NCBI GenBank assembly: GCA_016219645.1
Contig: JACRLR010000034.1
Span: forward strand, 1-64,000
Source of the DNA: Nitrospirota bacterium
Lineage (GTDB): Bacteria > Nitrospirota > Nitrospiria > Nitrospirales > Nitrospiraceae
Length of the DNA: 64,000 nt
Reading direction: 5' to 3'
Positions 34,088 through 42,881 of the stretch are shown here, one piece after another. How positions within the stretch are numbered: position 1 is the first letter of the stretch; each line of letters starts with the position of its first letter. Below the pieces are notes generated by a model, which was not told the origin of the DNA, searched no databases, and saw only the letters and a program-made list of their open reading frames with translations. A program made the translations under genes and the position numbers.

Positions 34088-34538
34088 CCTCGTCTCCAAA
34101 GTGGCGCATGATGCCATAAGAAGGAAGGGGAGGGCAAGGAGGCGCGGGGATGGAGCCTGATGATCTTCAATCCCCACGCAACGCGCGGCCTGAGAAAGAT
34201 GCGAGGGAGGAGGCAGACCGTTCTTCTTGCTCGCAGAGCCCCCACGATAAAGCTGTGGTCGCTCGATGCGCGCAGTGAAGAACAATCTACCTCCTCCCTC
34301 TGGGAAGTTGGGAACCAGAAGGGCCTTGCCTTGGCTAGTGGCAGGTCTCGTGAAGTCGATTACGAAGTAATCGGAGGATAGGGCGGGTGATAATATCTGC
34401 CAGTGGGTAGGGGGTGAGAAAGACGCGCACAGTCAGGGAGCTGACTCCTTGCCTTCCAAAGAATGGATAATATGAACAGACGACGGAAAGGGGCTGTTGA
34501 TTGACAGGCTTTTCAATCGTCCCGTAGACTCTCCCCCT
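34088..34538. other. Intergenic region with GCGCAACGCGC-family repeat
   Basis: About 450 bp with no convincing gene. It contains a GCGCAACGCGC-family palindrome (34144-34300). The rest has no visible feature apart from a possible alternative TTG start for rimO at 34497. Confidence 0.5.
34144..34300. repeat. GCGCAACGCGC-family palindrome, copy 1
   Basis: Left side GATGGAGCCTGATGATCTTC, then ACGCAACGCGCGG. The right side has GATGCGCGCAGTGAAGAAC and CTACCTCCTCCCTC. It resembles copies at 35933-36090 and 55138-55345. Confidence 0.55.
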
Positions 34539-35918
34539 ATGCCCTCGCGATTGATCATTCCTTCACGTTCAAACAGCAGGAAAACCACCATCGGTTTCGT
34601 GAATCTCGGTTGCTCGAAAAACCAGGTCGATTCCGAGGTCATGTTGGGCACGCTGGTGGCGGACGGGTTTGCCCTAACCGATAACCCGAAGAAAGCCGAA
34701 GTGGTTATCATCAATACCTGTGGTTTCATCGAAGAGGCCAAGCAGGAGTCAATTGATACGATCATTGCGCACGGCAAACTCAAAGAGACAGGATCCTGTC
34801 GTGTTTTGATTGCCGCCGGCTGTCTGGCCCAACGATATCAAGGAGATCTCCTCAAACAACTGCCGGAACTCGATGGGGTGGTTGGAACCGGCGAGTTCGG
34901 TAGGATTGCGGAGATTTGTCGGGATCTGTTGGCGCCCAAGAAACGGCAGCAACGGCTCTGGATCAGCGAGCCTCCTTACCTCTATGACGCAGACGCGCCA
35001 CGCCTCCGTCTCGGAAAGGCCCATAGCGCCTACGTGAAGATCGCCGAGGGCTGTAACAGAAACTGTGCCTTCTGTGCGATTCCCCTGATGCGGGGCAAGC
35101 AGCGGAGCCGCCCGGTGGAATCGATCGTGGCAGAAGCCACCCGCCTAGCAGCCGAAGGAGTGAAGGAAATCAATCTCATTTCGCAGGACACGGTGAATTA
35201 CGGCGTTGACATCGGTTTGCGCCAAGGGCTCGTTACGCTGCTCCGCGAGTTGGTGAAGGTGAAAGATTTGCGCTGGATCAGGCCTTTTTATCTCTATCCG
35301 CAGCAAGTATCCGACGAACTGTTGGATCTCTATGCAGGGGAAGAACAGATTGCCAAGTACATCGACATGCCGCTGCAACATATTAACGATCGGATGCTCA
35401 AGCGGATGCACCGACTAGGTGATCGCGCTGCCATCGATTCCCTCGTCGATCGGATCCGGACGCGCATTCCCGGTGTCACGTTTCGCACGGCCTTCATCGT
35501 CGGATTTCCGGGAGAGACGGAACAGGCGTTCGAGGAACTCAAAGGATATGTGGAAGAGACTGAGTTCGATCGAGTGGCGGTATTTTTGTATTCAGACGAA
35601 GAAGACACGCCCGCAGTCAGGTTTGATGACAAGGTCGAACGATCGGTCATGGATGAGCGAAGGAATGAACTGCTGGCTGTGCAGGAAGGGATCGCAGTGG
35701 CGCGAGGCCAGGCTCGTATCGGCTCGGTCATGGAGGTATTGGTCGAGGGGGCGTCAGAGCAAACAGAGCTACTGCTCGAAGGACGTCATGAAGGGTTGGC
35801 TCCGGAAATCGATGGTGTCGTGTATATCAACGATGGATCTGCCACTGCAGGGGAACTCGTCAAGGTCGAAATTACCGATGCGGCTCTCTATGACCTGGTC
35901 GGCCGCATCGTCACCTAA
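34539..35918 (+). CDS. rimO: Ribosomal protein S12 methylthiotransferase RimO
   Basis: RimO is a radical-SAM enzyme that methylthiolates Asp in ribosomal protein S12. The 459-residue protein has the N-terminal UPF0004 domain (GFVNLGCSKNQVDSEVM with cluster cysteines), the radical-SAM C-x3-C-x2-C in CNRNCAFCAIP, and a C-terminal TRAM-like domain. The LQHINDRMLKRMHR and the SKNQVDSE signature favour RimO over MiaB. ATG at 34539 is chosen; a TTG at 34497 is in frame. GCGCAACGCGC-family repeats flank it on both sides. Confidence 0.93.
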   Translation: MPSRLIIPSRSNSRKTTIGFVNLGCSKNQVDSEVMLGTLVADGFALTDNPKKAEVVIINTCGFIEEAKQESIDTIIAHGKLKETGSCRVLIAAGCLAQRYQGDLLKQLPELDGVVGTGEFGRIAEICRDLLAPKKRQQRLWISEPPYLYDADAPRLRLGKAHSAYVKIAEGCNRNCAFCAIPLMRGKQRSRPVESIVAEATRLAAEGVKEINLISQDTVNYGVDIGLRQGLVTLLRELVKVKDLRWIRPFYLYPQQVSDELLDLYAGEEQIAKYIDMPLQHINDRMLKRMHRLGDRAAIDSLVDRIRTRIPGVTFRTAFIVGFPGETEQAFEELKGYVEETEFDRVAVFLYSDEEDTPAVRFDDKVERSVMDERRNELLAVQEGIAVARGQARIGSVMEVLVEGASEQTELLLEGRHEGLAPEIDGVVYINDGSATAGELVKVEITDAALYDLVGRIVT

Positions 35919-36334
35919 CAGAATGCTGAAAAAGAGGGGATGGAGGCTGATGATCTTCTGTGCTCGCGCAACGCGCGGGCGCGGACTCCCCTCGTTGGAC
36001 GCGCGCACTCGAGGATCGACCAGACTCCCCTTGAAAAAACGATGAATCGGGAAGACGCGCGCAGTTGGGATCATCCCACCCACCCTTTATAAAGTAATAG
36101 CTCGCCGTAGCCTTGCCTGCGTAAAGGCGTGTCTCGGACTTCGGCAAGCTCAGTCGAGCCGCACGCCAGGGTTGGGCGGGTAAAGCTAGTCGTCTTTTTG
36201 AGCATCCTGCGGGCTTGGGGTTTCCTGCCTGCTGCAGTAATGTTTCAATAACTTGCTAGAGCCATTTCCCGCCGGTATCCTTGTTTATCTGCTGCACGTG
36301 CACGAACCGCTTTCATTGTAAAGGTAGGCCCACG
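35919..36334. other. Intergenic region with composite palindrome
   Basis: No gene is supported. The region is bounded by halves of the 120 bp hairpin family: CAGAATGCTGAAAAAG at about 35920 and CTTTTTGAGCATCCTGC at about 36194-36210. Between them sits GCGCAACGCGC-family copy 2. Confidence 0.6.
35933..36090. repeat. GCGCAACGCGC-family palindrome, copy 2
   Basis: Begins GGGGATGGAGGCTGATGATC, with CTCGCGCAACGCGCGGGCG. The other arm contains GACGCGCGCAGTTGGGATC and CCCACCCACCC. It lies inside outer arms of the 120 bp hairpin family. Confidence 0.6.
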
Positions 36335-37198
36335 ATGGCACATCGAAAAGAATCCGTTGTTCTTCTGATCCATTGTAAGGACCGCAGGGGGATTGTGGCC
36401 CGCGTCTCGGGTTTCATTCACGACTTCGGCGGGAACATTCTCGACTCGGATCATCATACCGATGAAGAGACGAACGAGTTTCTCATGCGCATGGAGTTTG
36501 CCGCCGAGGGCCTGCAGATTCCCCCCGATGAGATTGGCGCCGCCTTCGCTCCGGTTGCGAAGACGTTCGAGATGGGCTATGAAGTTCGTCCATCAAGCTG
36601 CAGAACGAGAACCGCGCTATTCGTTTCGAAACAGGATCATTGCCTGGCAGATCTGCTCCAACGACACAAAAGAGACGAGTTGCACATCGACATCCCCGTG
36701 ATTATTTCCAATCACGATACCTGCGCCGGCTGGGCCGAGCTGTTCAATATTCCATTTTCCGTCTGTCCCGTAACCAAGGAAACCAAGCCGCAGCAGGAAC
36801 AGCAAGTCCTCTCCCTACTGAAAGAGCATCGGATCGAACTCGTGGTCATGGCCCGGTACATGCAGATCCTTAGCGGCACCTTCCTTTCACAGATCGGCTG
36901 CCCAGTCATTAATATCCACCATTCCTTCCTGCCTGCTTTCATCGGTGCCAATCCCTATCGGCAGGCCTATGACCGGGGTGTGAAAATCATCGGGGCCACG
37001 GCGCACTATGCCACGGAGGATCTGGATGAAGGCCCTATTATTGAGCAGGACGTCATGCGCGTGGGTCACAGGGATACCGTCGATGACCTGGTGAGGAAGG
37101 GACGGGACCTAGAAGAGATTGTCCTGGCCCGGGCTGTGCGTCGCCATGTCGAACGGCGGGTGCTGGTGTATGGAAGAAAAACCGTGGTCTTTGATTAG
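36335..37198 (+). CDS. purU: Formyltetrahydrofolate deformylase
   Basis: PurU hydrolyses 10-formyl-THF to THF and formate, balancing one-carbon pools. The 287-residue protein has an N-terminal ACT domain (VVLLIHCKDRRGIVARVSGF..NILDSDHHTDEET) and a formyltransferase-fold domain. The catalytic region includes SNHDT, HHSFLPAF and GATAHYATEDLDEGPIIEQD, with the expected Asn/His/Asp set. The start at 36335 follows AAGGTAGG and aligns with the family. The gene ends at 37198, with the intergenic islet beyond. Confidence 0.95.
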   Translation: MAHRKESVVLLIHCKDRRGIVARVSGFIHDFGGNILDSDHHTDEETNEFLMRMEFAAEGLQIPPDEIGAAFAPVAKTFEMGYEVRPSSCRTRTALFVSKQDHCLADLLQRHKRDELHIDIPVIISNHDTCAGWAELFNIPFSVCPVTKETKPQQEQQVLSLLKEHRIELVVMARYMQILSGTFLSQIGCPVINIHHSFLPAFIGANPYRQAYDRGVKIIGATAHYATEDLDEGPIIEQDVMRVGHRDTVDDLVRKGRDLEEIVLARAVRRHVERRVLVYGRKTVVFD

Positions 37199-37617
37199 CA
37201 GGACGCTGAACAAGTCTGCCGGAACCTGGAAGGCTGAGGTTTAGACTAGGATTGAGATAAAGAGAGTCCAATCGCAGAAGTTCTCCCCCCGCAACATTCA
37301 CTCAGTCCTCTGCAGATTTTTCAAGCGCGTCACTGAACTCGGCAAAGGGTTGGTTATGGTCGATCTATATTGCAAGCTCGGCATCATCAAACAAACGTCC
37401 TAGCGCTGGAGAGGGAATATGAAGAACCCAGGCTATTCTCGCATCAAGTCTAGACCTGCCTCATTGCTAGCTGTGGAAAATAAGCAAGCTGCCAGGATTG
37501 GGGGTTGCAGCGTACAAGTAATCACACGCCTCAGAACAGAAAAACTCCGTCAGTCAAGATGCCATTCCACTGATCACTTCGTCGCAGTTGGCTCACTTCC
37601 TCATCACAGGAATGGCC

Positions 37618-37776
37618 CTAGCCGGGGAACGCCTGCGCCGCCCCCATCGCCAGCGCCCTAATACGTTTATCCAACCTCCATGTCCCCGGCGGTCCGGCTG
37701 ACCCAGTCAGCTGAGCATTGAGCACCACCACCACCTCACGCTTATACTCCGCGGAAAACCGCCGCCGGTGTACCAT
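37618..37776 (-). pseudogene. IS3-family OrfA remnant
   Basis: The minus strand from an ATG at 37776 reads MVHRRRFSAEYKREVVVV and continues for 52 codons to a stop at 37618. The opening is that of IS3-family OrfA helix-turn-helix proteins, with the motif R-R-F-(S/T)-x-E-(F/Y)-K. The rest does not continue the family, and no OrfB is present. GGAGGG lies just upstream. This is the relic of an insertion sequence. Confidence 0.6.
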
Positions 37777-37819
37777 GCCCTCCCTCTTGGCCCATTATAA
37801 CTTTCGCCAAGGCGTCCAT

Positions 37820-37842
37820 AAAAAGCGGGGTAGAACCCCATG
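37820..37842 (-). terminator. Small terminator after the ADH gene
   Basis: On the minus strand, GGGGTTCTACCCC is followed by GCTTTTT, about 20 bases past the ADH stop at 37860. The stem is only 5 bp. Confidence 0.5.
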
Positions 37843-37859
37843 AGCTGGTTAACCGATAC

Positions 37860-38876
37860 TTAGTTGATCTTTAACACCACCCTAAACCGTGCTTCTCCGC
37901 TCATCATGCGATCGTAGGCTTCAGCCGCGCGTTCGAGCGGAAACTCCTCGACCATCGGTCGTATGCTCGCTTGGACGCTGAAGGCCAATGTCTCCTGCGA
38001 GTCCGCTGCGGTCCCGCAGGGCCAGCCCTGAACTGAATGTCGCCCCACAATGAACTTGACGATGGGCACCTCAACAGGCTCCTCCGAGATACCGACCATG
38101 ATCAGTTTCCCATCGATGGCTAGACCACCGATAGCAGCACTCATTGCCTTGCCGCTCATGACGGTCGCTAGAATCACCTTCGCTCCGCCGATAGCCGTGA
38201 GCGCCTCGGCCACATTCTGTGCGCTGCTATCGATGTAGTGGCGGGCGCCCAATTTCTTTGCCAACGCCTCTTTGTCTTTCCCCCTGGCGATCGCTACCGT
38301 CGCGAAGCCCATCTTGGTCGCGAATTGCACACCCAAATGACCAAGCCCGCCGACACCGAGGATGGCAACCACATCGCCGGGCCGCGCACCACTGTTGCGA
38401 AGCGCGTTGAAGGTGGTAATGCCCGCGCATAGCAGGGGGGCAGCCTCAACGTTGGATAGATCGTCCGGTACCCGCGCCAAAGCTTCTACGGGAGCAACCA
38501 TATGCGTGGCGTAGCCTCCGTCATAGCTAATTCCTGGCACTAGTGCATGGTGGCAGAGGATAAAATCGCCTCGGCGGCACGGTTCGCAGCGGCCACAATG
38601 TCCTCCGTGCCATCCCACACCGACCCGTTGGCCCAATTTCCACTCACCCACGCCAGAACCTACCGCATCGATGATCCCGGCAACTTCATGACCAGGCACA
38701 CGAGGATACTGGATCCCAGGCCACAGACCCTCCTTGGTAAAAACATCGCTATGACAGATCCCGCAGGCCTGCACCTTAATCAGAACATGCCCCATTGCGG
38801 GACTGGGTACGTCCCGTTCCACGAGTTGCAGAGGTCCTCCGGGTTGCCGTACTTCAACTGCTTTCATCGTTCTCAT
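37860..38876 (-). CDS. Zinc-dependent alcohol dehydrogenase
   Basis: This 338-residue medium-chain dehydrogenase/reductase contains the catalytic zinc cysteine in ACGICHSDVF, PGHEVAGIIDAVG, the structural-zinc site CGRCEPCRRGDFILC, the catalytic-domain cysteine in APLLCAGIT, and the NAD(P)-binding GVGGLGHLGVQFA. It is closest to AdhP-type alcohol dehydrogenases oxidising alcohols or reducing aldehydes; the substrate is unknown. The start at 38876 follows AAAGGAG by 8 bases. A tautomerase and an HxlR regulator lie next to it, which suggests a reactive-carbonyl response unit. Confidence 0.92.
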   Translation of the reverse strand: MRTMKAVEVRQPGGPLQLVERDVPSPAMGHVLIKVQACGICHSDVFTKEGLWPGIQYPRVPGHEVAGIIDAVGSGVGEWKLGQRVGVGWHGGHCGRCEPCRRGDFILCHHALVPGISYDGGYATHMVAPVEALARVPDDLSNVEAAPLLCAGITTFNALRNSGARPGDVVAILGVGGLGHLGVQFATKMGFATVAIARGKDKEALAKKLGARHYIDSSAQNVAEALTAIGGAKVILATVMSGKAMSAAIGGLAIDGKLIMVGISEEPVEVPIVKFIVGRHSVQGWPCGTAADSQETLAFSVQASIRPMVEEFPLERAAEAYDRMMSGEARFRVVLKIN

Positions 38877-39210
38877 GCGGCATTCTCCTTTCAACGTACC
38901 TCGATAGGTGGAAACGTCGGCGTTGTGTACACGTTTATACGAGCGACTCGGCAACCAGTATTAGAATCGATTTAGCAGGGTTTCCTCAAAATTTGGCTAC
39001 ACTGCCACTGCGAGAATCTCTCAAAGTACGGCACAGACCCCTGCCATCATTTTCCAATCCTAATGGATGTGACTCAGCCACGGCGCTTAATCAGGAGAAG
39101 GCGTCCTTGCAGTTAGAAGTTTGCTCCAAGAAAGATGAAGTTGCCCTATTGGTCGTCATCTCTCTTGGGTACGCCACTGCGCAAACGCTCACGGCCAACG
39201 AAACAAAAAC
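38877..39210. other. Intergenic region between ADH and tautomerase genes
   Basis: 334 bp without a convincing gene on either strand. Short frames lack ribosome sites and known motifs. It probably holds the ADH promoter; no clear boxes were seen. Confidence 0.5.
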
Positions 39211-39690
39211 CTAACGGTCCGCTACTCCGGGAGCTAGGATGAGATTGACAGGAATCTTTTCCGCCAGGGTATAGGGACTCGCCCGATTTTCCTTCACCCA
39301 CCGCTTCTCAGCCACAGACTCAAAGGGAGGAGGAATTTCCCCTTGAAGAGACCACAGATCGAACGGTGTCTCGTCAACGGAAATTTCCCAATCATATCCC
39401 CTGTCCTTGACGTAGGGAGCGATAACTGCGTCAAGCGTCCTGATCCACCATTCTCTGAGGACCTGACCAGGCAATGTCCTCGCAATATGGTCGACCTTGA
39501 AGCGGACAAATTTGTTATGCGGTTCGCCACCGACAAAACAGGAGTCCTTGGCGATCTCCTCGTAAATGAACACGACATAAAAGTTTGGGATCGGAACCAT
39601 CGCATACACTTCAGTCACCCGCCTGGCTAACGCTTTTTTGTCTTCTGCAGTGAATGCCCCGACGGGATGATAAACTTTCCATAACGGCAT
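39211..39690 (-). CDS. Tautomerase-superfamily protein (cis-CaaD-like)
   Basis: This 159-residue protein begins MPLWKVYHPVGAFTAEDKKA, with Pro2 as the expected catalytic base once Met is removed. Its length and fused-domain layout fit the cis-3-chloroacrylic acid dehalogenase-like group. The arginine in TLPGQVLREWWIRTLD and the FVGGEPHNKFVRFKVDHIAR segment are typical. Substrate is unknown. The start at 39690 follows AAGGAGG by 8 bases. The HxlR regulator gene is divergent. Confidence 0.85.
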   Translation of the reverse strand: MPLWKVYHPVGAFTAEDKKALARRVTEVYAMVPIPNFYVVFIYEEIAKDSCFVGGEPHNKFVRFKVDHIARTLPGQVLREWWIRTLDAVIAPYVKDRGYDWEISVDETPFDLWSLQGEIPPPFESVAEKRWVKENRASPYTLAEKIPVNLILAPGVADR

Positions 39691-40126
39691 TTTTTGTTCC
39701 TCCTTATAGTTGGACATTTGCAATGCTGGGATTGTCTTGAATATGAAGACCCACGGTCTTCTCTATGTCTGAATAGACCATTTGGACTCTTTAGGGGCTA
39801 ATGATCCATCGATCAGTCCTCCTTTCTTCTCAGATCGCCGAATTGCCATGTGCCATGTCGCTTGCCAGGCAAAGCGCAAGGTGGAGCTGAGCAACCTTGC
39901 AACAAAATATCTTAAGCAGGGATTGCCACAGGCGCGTTCACATTGATAGAGCTTCAACAGATTACAAATCCTTTCTGGTTTGAGCGCGCAACTCAGTCAC
40001 TTGCATTTCGAAAGCTACTATAGCCCTGTCTGTTGCAAAATGCAAGTGACAGCATTATAGTTATTGCCTATCACTCAGCCATCCCTAAATAGGCAGGTGT
40101 TGAGTACTATCGGGCGACCGTGAACA
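39691..40126. promoter_or_regulatory. Divergent regulatory region with candidate HxlR operator
   Basis: This 436 bp region separates the tautomerase and HxlR genes. It contains the perfect inverted repeat at 39996-40008 / 40038-40050. A minus-strand frame of 64 codons (39763-39957) has no support. No other gene is seen. Confidence 0.55.
39996..40050. promoter_or_regulatory. Inverted repeat, candidate HxlR operator
   Basis: GTCACTTGCATTT (39996-40008) is the exact reverse complement of AAATGCAAGTGAC (40038-40050). The right arm also contains its own small dyad TTGCA-AAA-TGCAA. The pair lies about 80 bp upstream of the HxlR gene, in a suitable place for autoregulation. Confidence 0.6.
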
Positions 40127-40483
40127 ATGAATAACAAAATGACATTTAAGCGATCATCTTGTCCGATCACGAATGTATTGGATACTCTCGGGGATAAATG
40201 GACACTGTTGGTCATTCGCGATCTGGTCTTGGGCAAGAGACGCTATCAGGAGTTCACATCCTCTCCGGAAAGAATCGCGTCAAACATCCTTGCCAATAGA
40301 CTTAAAAAACTGGAGAGCGAAGGCCTGATCACCCGGCGGGCCTACCAACGGAATCCTGAACGCTATGAATATTTTCTTACAGAGAAGGGCGAGGGCTTAA
40401 AACCTGTATTGGAGGCGATCCTCGTATGGGGGCAAAAACATTTTCCAGGCACCAAGAGATTCCCTCGCGTCGAGCAACGTTAG
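40127..40483 (+). CDS. HxlR-family winged-helix transcriptional regulator
   Basis: This 118-residue regulator carries CPITNVLDTLGDKWTLLVIRDL (with the N-terminal cysteine conserved in redox-sensing members), then KRRYQEFTSSPERIASNILANRLKKLESEGLI and the wing YQRNPERYEYFLTEKGEGL. Such proteins bind palindromes as dimers, often sensing aldehydes, quinones or oxidants through the cysteine. The divergent tautomerase and the ADH gene are its likely targets. A perfect inverted repeat lies upstream. Confidence 0.92.
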   Translation: MNNKMTFKRSSCPITNVLDTLGDKWTLLVIRDLVLGKRRYQEFTSSPERIASNILANRLKKLESEGLITRRAYQRNPERYEYFLTEKGEGLKPVLEAILVWGQKHFPGTKRFPRVEQR

Positions 40484-40521
40484 GGAACGGGACAGCAATC
40501 ATGCCCCCAATGAGAGGAGTG

Positions 40522-41952
40522 TCAGGAGGACTTTAGTACTCGCTTAGCCGATGCGGGGGTGGGGGCCAGAGGCAGTATCACCGTAAAGGTCGAACCTTCG
40601 CCGACCTTGCTCTGGACTTTGAGCTGCCCGCGGTGGGATTCAACAATCCAGGCGCAGATGGCCAATCCAAGGCCTGTGCCCTTCTTCGTATGGGTTCGTG
40701 CATTATCGGTGCGGTAAAAGCGATCGAAGATCCGGGACTGCTCTTCTTGCACGATCCCAATCCCGCGATCAGTCACGGTCACCCGTGCCTGAGTCTGCTC
40801 TATCGTGAGCGCGACGTCGACGATGCCACTGGGATAAGAATATTTAACCGCGTTATCGAGGAGATTCAAGAATAATTCCCGCAAGCGAAGTTCATCTCCC
40901 AATACCACTGCCGGCGCCGTGGTTTTGAGCACAACCTGGATATCCCGTTCATGCCCCAACAGCGAAGCCTGCCGGTGAAGGTCTTCGATGAGTGTGTCCA
41001 GCGAGACCGGTAGGCTGTCCATCTTTACCTCGCCCATGTCTGCCCTGGAAAGAAAGAGTAATTCGTCCACGATGCGAGTCATCCGGTCGATCTCTTCCAG
41101 ATTACTTTCCAGTACGACTTTGTAGTCGTGGGTCTCCCGAGGGCGACGAAGCACAAGCTCAGTTTCTCCCTTCATCACGGTCAATGGAGTGCGCAGTTCG
41201 TGCGAAGCGTCGCTGCTGAACTGGCGGATCTGTCGAAAGGACGTTTCGAGACGGTCGATCATGTCGTTAAATGTCTTGGTCAGGCGGCCGATTTCATCTG
41301 CCGAGGCAGGGACAGTCAGTCGTTGTGTAAGATCTCCACCGGCAATGCGTTGGGCAGCCAGCGTAATGGCATCGACCGGGCGGAGGGCTCGGCCTGCCAT
41401 GAACCAGCCGCCGGCCAGCGACACAGCCACCACGATAGGCATGCTGACGAGCAGCACGAGCAGGAGGCGGTTCAGGGTCTCTTCGACGGAATCCATCGAC
41501 GTGCCGACTTGGATGATATAGAGCAGGCTGCCCCGGAAGATGATGGGAACCGAAATGAGGCGTAATGGCGGTTCCTTGGGGTATCGAGCGAATTCGAGAA
41601 GTGTGCGGCCTGACAAGGCGACTTCCAAGGCCTTGGGACTCAGGGGCATCTCATGTTGCTTGACATTCGGCGAACGGATGGTGATGGTGCCGGACGGGCT
41701 GAAAATCTGGAAGAACTTATCGATGCGCGCCAGTTCGGGGAACTGTGACATGAGCTCGTCTTCGTTAACGAGAGGGAGAAACCCACGTTCTTCGAGCGAT
41801 CGAACAGCCGCGACGGCAGTTTCTCGCAGCGATTCATCGACCGCGTCGCGAAGGCTTCGAGCGGTGACAAGATACAGGACCGTTGAAAAGATAATGAGGA
41901 TGAGCGCGAGGGCTGTGCCGTACCAAAGAGTGAGCCGGACACGAAGCGGCAT
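40522..41952 (-). CDS. Membrane sensor histidine kinase
   Basis: This 476-residue kinase has two transmembrane segments (about 10-32 and 165-185) flanking a periplasmic sensor domain. The HAMP domain (about 190-240), HisKA with the phospho-acceptor in FSSDASHELRTPLTVMKGE, and HATPase with DNAVKYS, DRGIGI and GTGLGLAI follow. It resembles the heavy-metal sensor CusS/CopS-type layout but no metal ligands can be claimed. Its start overlaps the response-regulator stop (TGATG), so translation is coupled. Confidence 0.94.
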   Translation of the reverse strand: MPLRVRLTLWYGTALALILIIFSTVLYLVTARSLRDAVDESLRETAVAAVRSLEERGFLPLVNEDELMSQFPELARIDKFFQIFSPSGTITIRSPNVKQHEMPLSPKALEVALSGRTLLEFARYPKEPPLRLISVPIIFRGSLLYIIQVGTSMDSVEETLNRLLLVLLVSMPIVVAVSLAGGWFMAGRALRPVDAITLAAQRIAGGDLTQRLTVPASADEIGRLTKTFNDMIDRLETSFRQIRQFSSDASHELRTPLTVMKGETELVLRRPRETHDYKVVLESNLEEIDRMTRIVDELLFLSRADMGEVKMDSLPVSLDTLIEDLHRQASLLGHERDIQVVLKTTAPAVVLGDELRLRELFLNLLDNAVKYSYPSGIVDVALTIEQTQARVTVTDRGIGIVQEEQSRIFDRFYRTDNARTHTKKGTGLGLAICAWIVESHRGQLKVQSKVGEGSTFTVILPLAPTPASAKRVLKSS

Positions 41953-42623
41953 CAGTCAGCCTTCAGCATATATCCGCTTCCGCGAATGGTGTGAATCAGC
42001 TTCTTGGAACGCCCCCGGTCGATCTTGTTGCGGAGATAATTGACATAGACATCAATGACGTTGGTAAATGTGTCGAAGTCCTGGTTCCACACATGTTCCG
42101 AAATCATGGGGCGGGTCAACACGCGTCCCGTATGGCGCATAAGATATTCGAGCAGGGCATATTCCTTCAAGGTGAGGTCGATCCGCTGGCCGCCTCTGGT
42201 CACTTCGCGTGTGGCCGGGTTTAACGCCAGATCGTCGATCTGGAGCACACCTGGGCTTTCGGTGGCGCCGCGGCGGAGCAAGGCACGGATTCGGGCGAGC
42301 AGCTCGTCGATAGCGAACGGCTTGGTGAGGTAATCGTCCGCTCCCGCGTCGAGGCCCTTGACGCGCTGGTCGACTTGCGATTGAGCAGTCAGAATCAGGA
42401 TCGGGGTTTGGATCCTCGCCTGGCGGACACCCTTCAGAATGTCCAACCCAGGCAAGGACGGCAACATCAAGTCGACAATCAGTAAATCGTAATTGGTGAT
42501 GAGCGCCATCTGGAGACCCTTTGCACCGTCTTCGCACAGGTCCACGGCGTAGCTCTCCTCCTCAAGCGCACGCTTGATGAAACAGCCGACCTTGGTTTCG
42601 TCTTCAATAACCAGAATACGCAT
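41952..42623 (-). CDS. OmpR-family response regulator
   Basis: This 223-residue regulator has a receiver domain with the acidic pair EDE, the phospho-acceptor Asp in LLIVDLMLPSLPGLD (near 51), the conserved Thr in ILTAQ and Lys in YLTKPF. The C-terminal winged helix includes LTLKEYALLEYLMRHTGRVLTR and IDVYVNYLRNKID. It pairs with the kinase gene that follows with a one-base overlap. The target genes are unknown. Confidence 0.95.
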   Translation of the reverse strand: MRILVIEDETKVGCFIKRALEEESYAVDLCEDGAKGLQMALITNYDLLIVDLMLPSLPGLDILKGVRQARIQTPILILTAQSQVDQRVKGLDAGADDYLTKPFAIDELLARIRALLRRGATESPGVLQIDDLALNPATREVTRGGQRIDLTLKEYALLEYLMRHTGRVLTRPMISEHVWNQDFDTFTNVIDVYVNYLRNKIDRGRSKKLIHTIRGSGYMLKAD

Positions 42624-42626
42624 GGC

Positions 42627-42680
42627 AGTCTGCTGAAAAATCCCCCAGCTTCGCTCCCTGCAGCCTCGCTAGAAGGTTTT
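42627..42680. repeat. Partial 120 bp hairpin-family fragment
   Basis: CTGCTGAAAAATCCCCCAGC is followed by a degenerate stretch containing AGCCTCGCTAGAAGGTTTTT. It is a remnant just upstream of the response-regulator gene. Confidence 0.4.
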
Positions 42681-42770
42681 TTTGATCAGTCGGCAGGGTA
42701 GTCATGGCAGCCTATCACTCAGATTGAAAAGTTGGCAACGGAGAATTATACCAAACCTGTCCCTACAATT

Positions 42771-42881
42771 TGTCTATCTGGTTTGTTTGGTTTGTCTAGT
42801 TTTTTGGTTGGACGGAACTAACCAGATGAACCAAATCAACCAGGTAAACAAAACAGACCAGACAAACCAGATAGACCAGTT
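42771..42881. repeat. TGGTT-family palindrome, copy D
   Basis: Left arm TGTCTATCTGGTTTGTTTGG, centre TGGTTGGACGGAACTAACCA, right arm AGATGAACCAAATCAACCAG and further GACCAGACAAACCAGATAG units. It lies between the sdhA-like gene and the response-regulator gene, adjoining the stop at 42882. Confidence 0.75.

Larger units (their letters stand above)
37199..37859. other. Intergenic region with IS3 remnant
   Basis: 660 bp between purU and the ADH gene. It begins with a fragment of the 120 bp hairpin family (CAGGACGCTGAACAAGTCTG). The middle has no recognisable content. A decayed IS3 orfA lies at 37618-37776 and a small hairpin terminator at 37820-37842. Confidence 0.6.

Noticed and set aside
39763-39957. 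Small gene of 64 codons between tautomerase and HxlR
   Set aside because: No ribosome site, no recognisable motif, and it overlaps the likely regulatory region.
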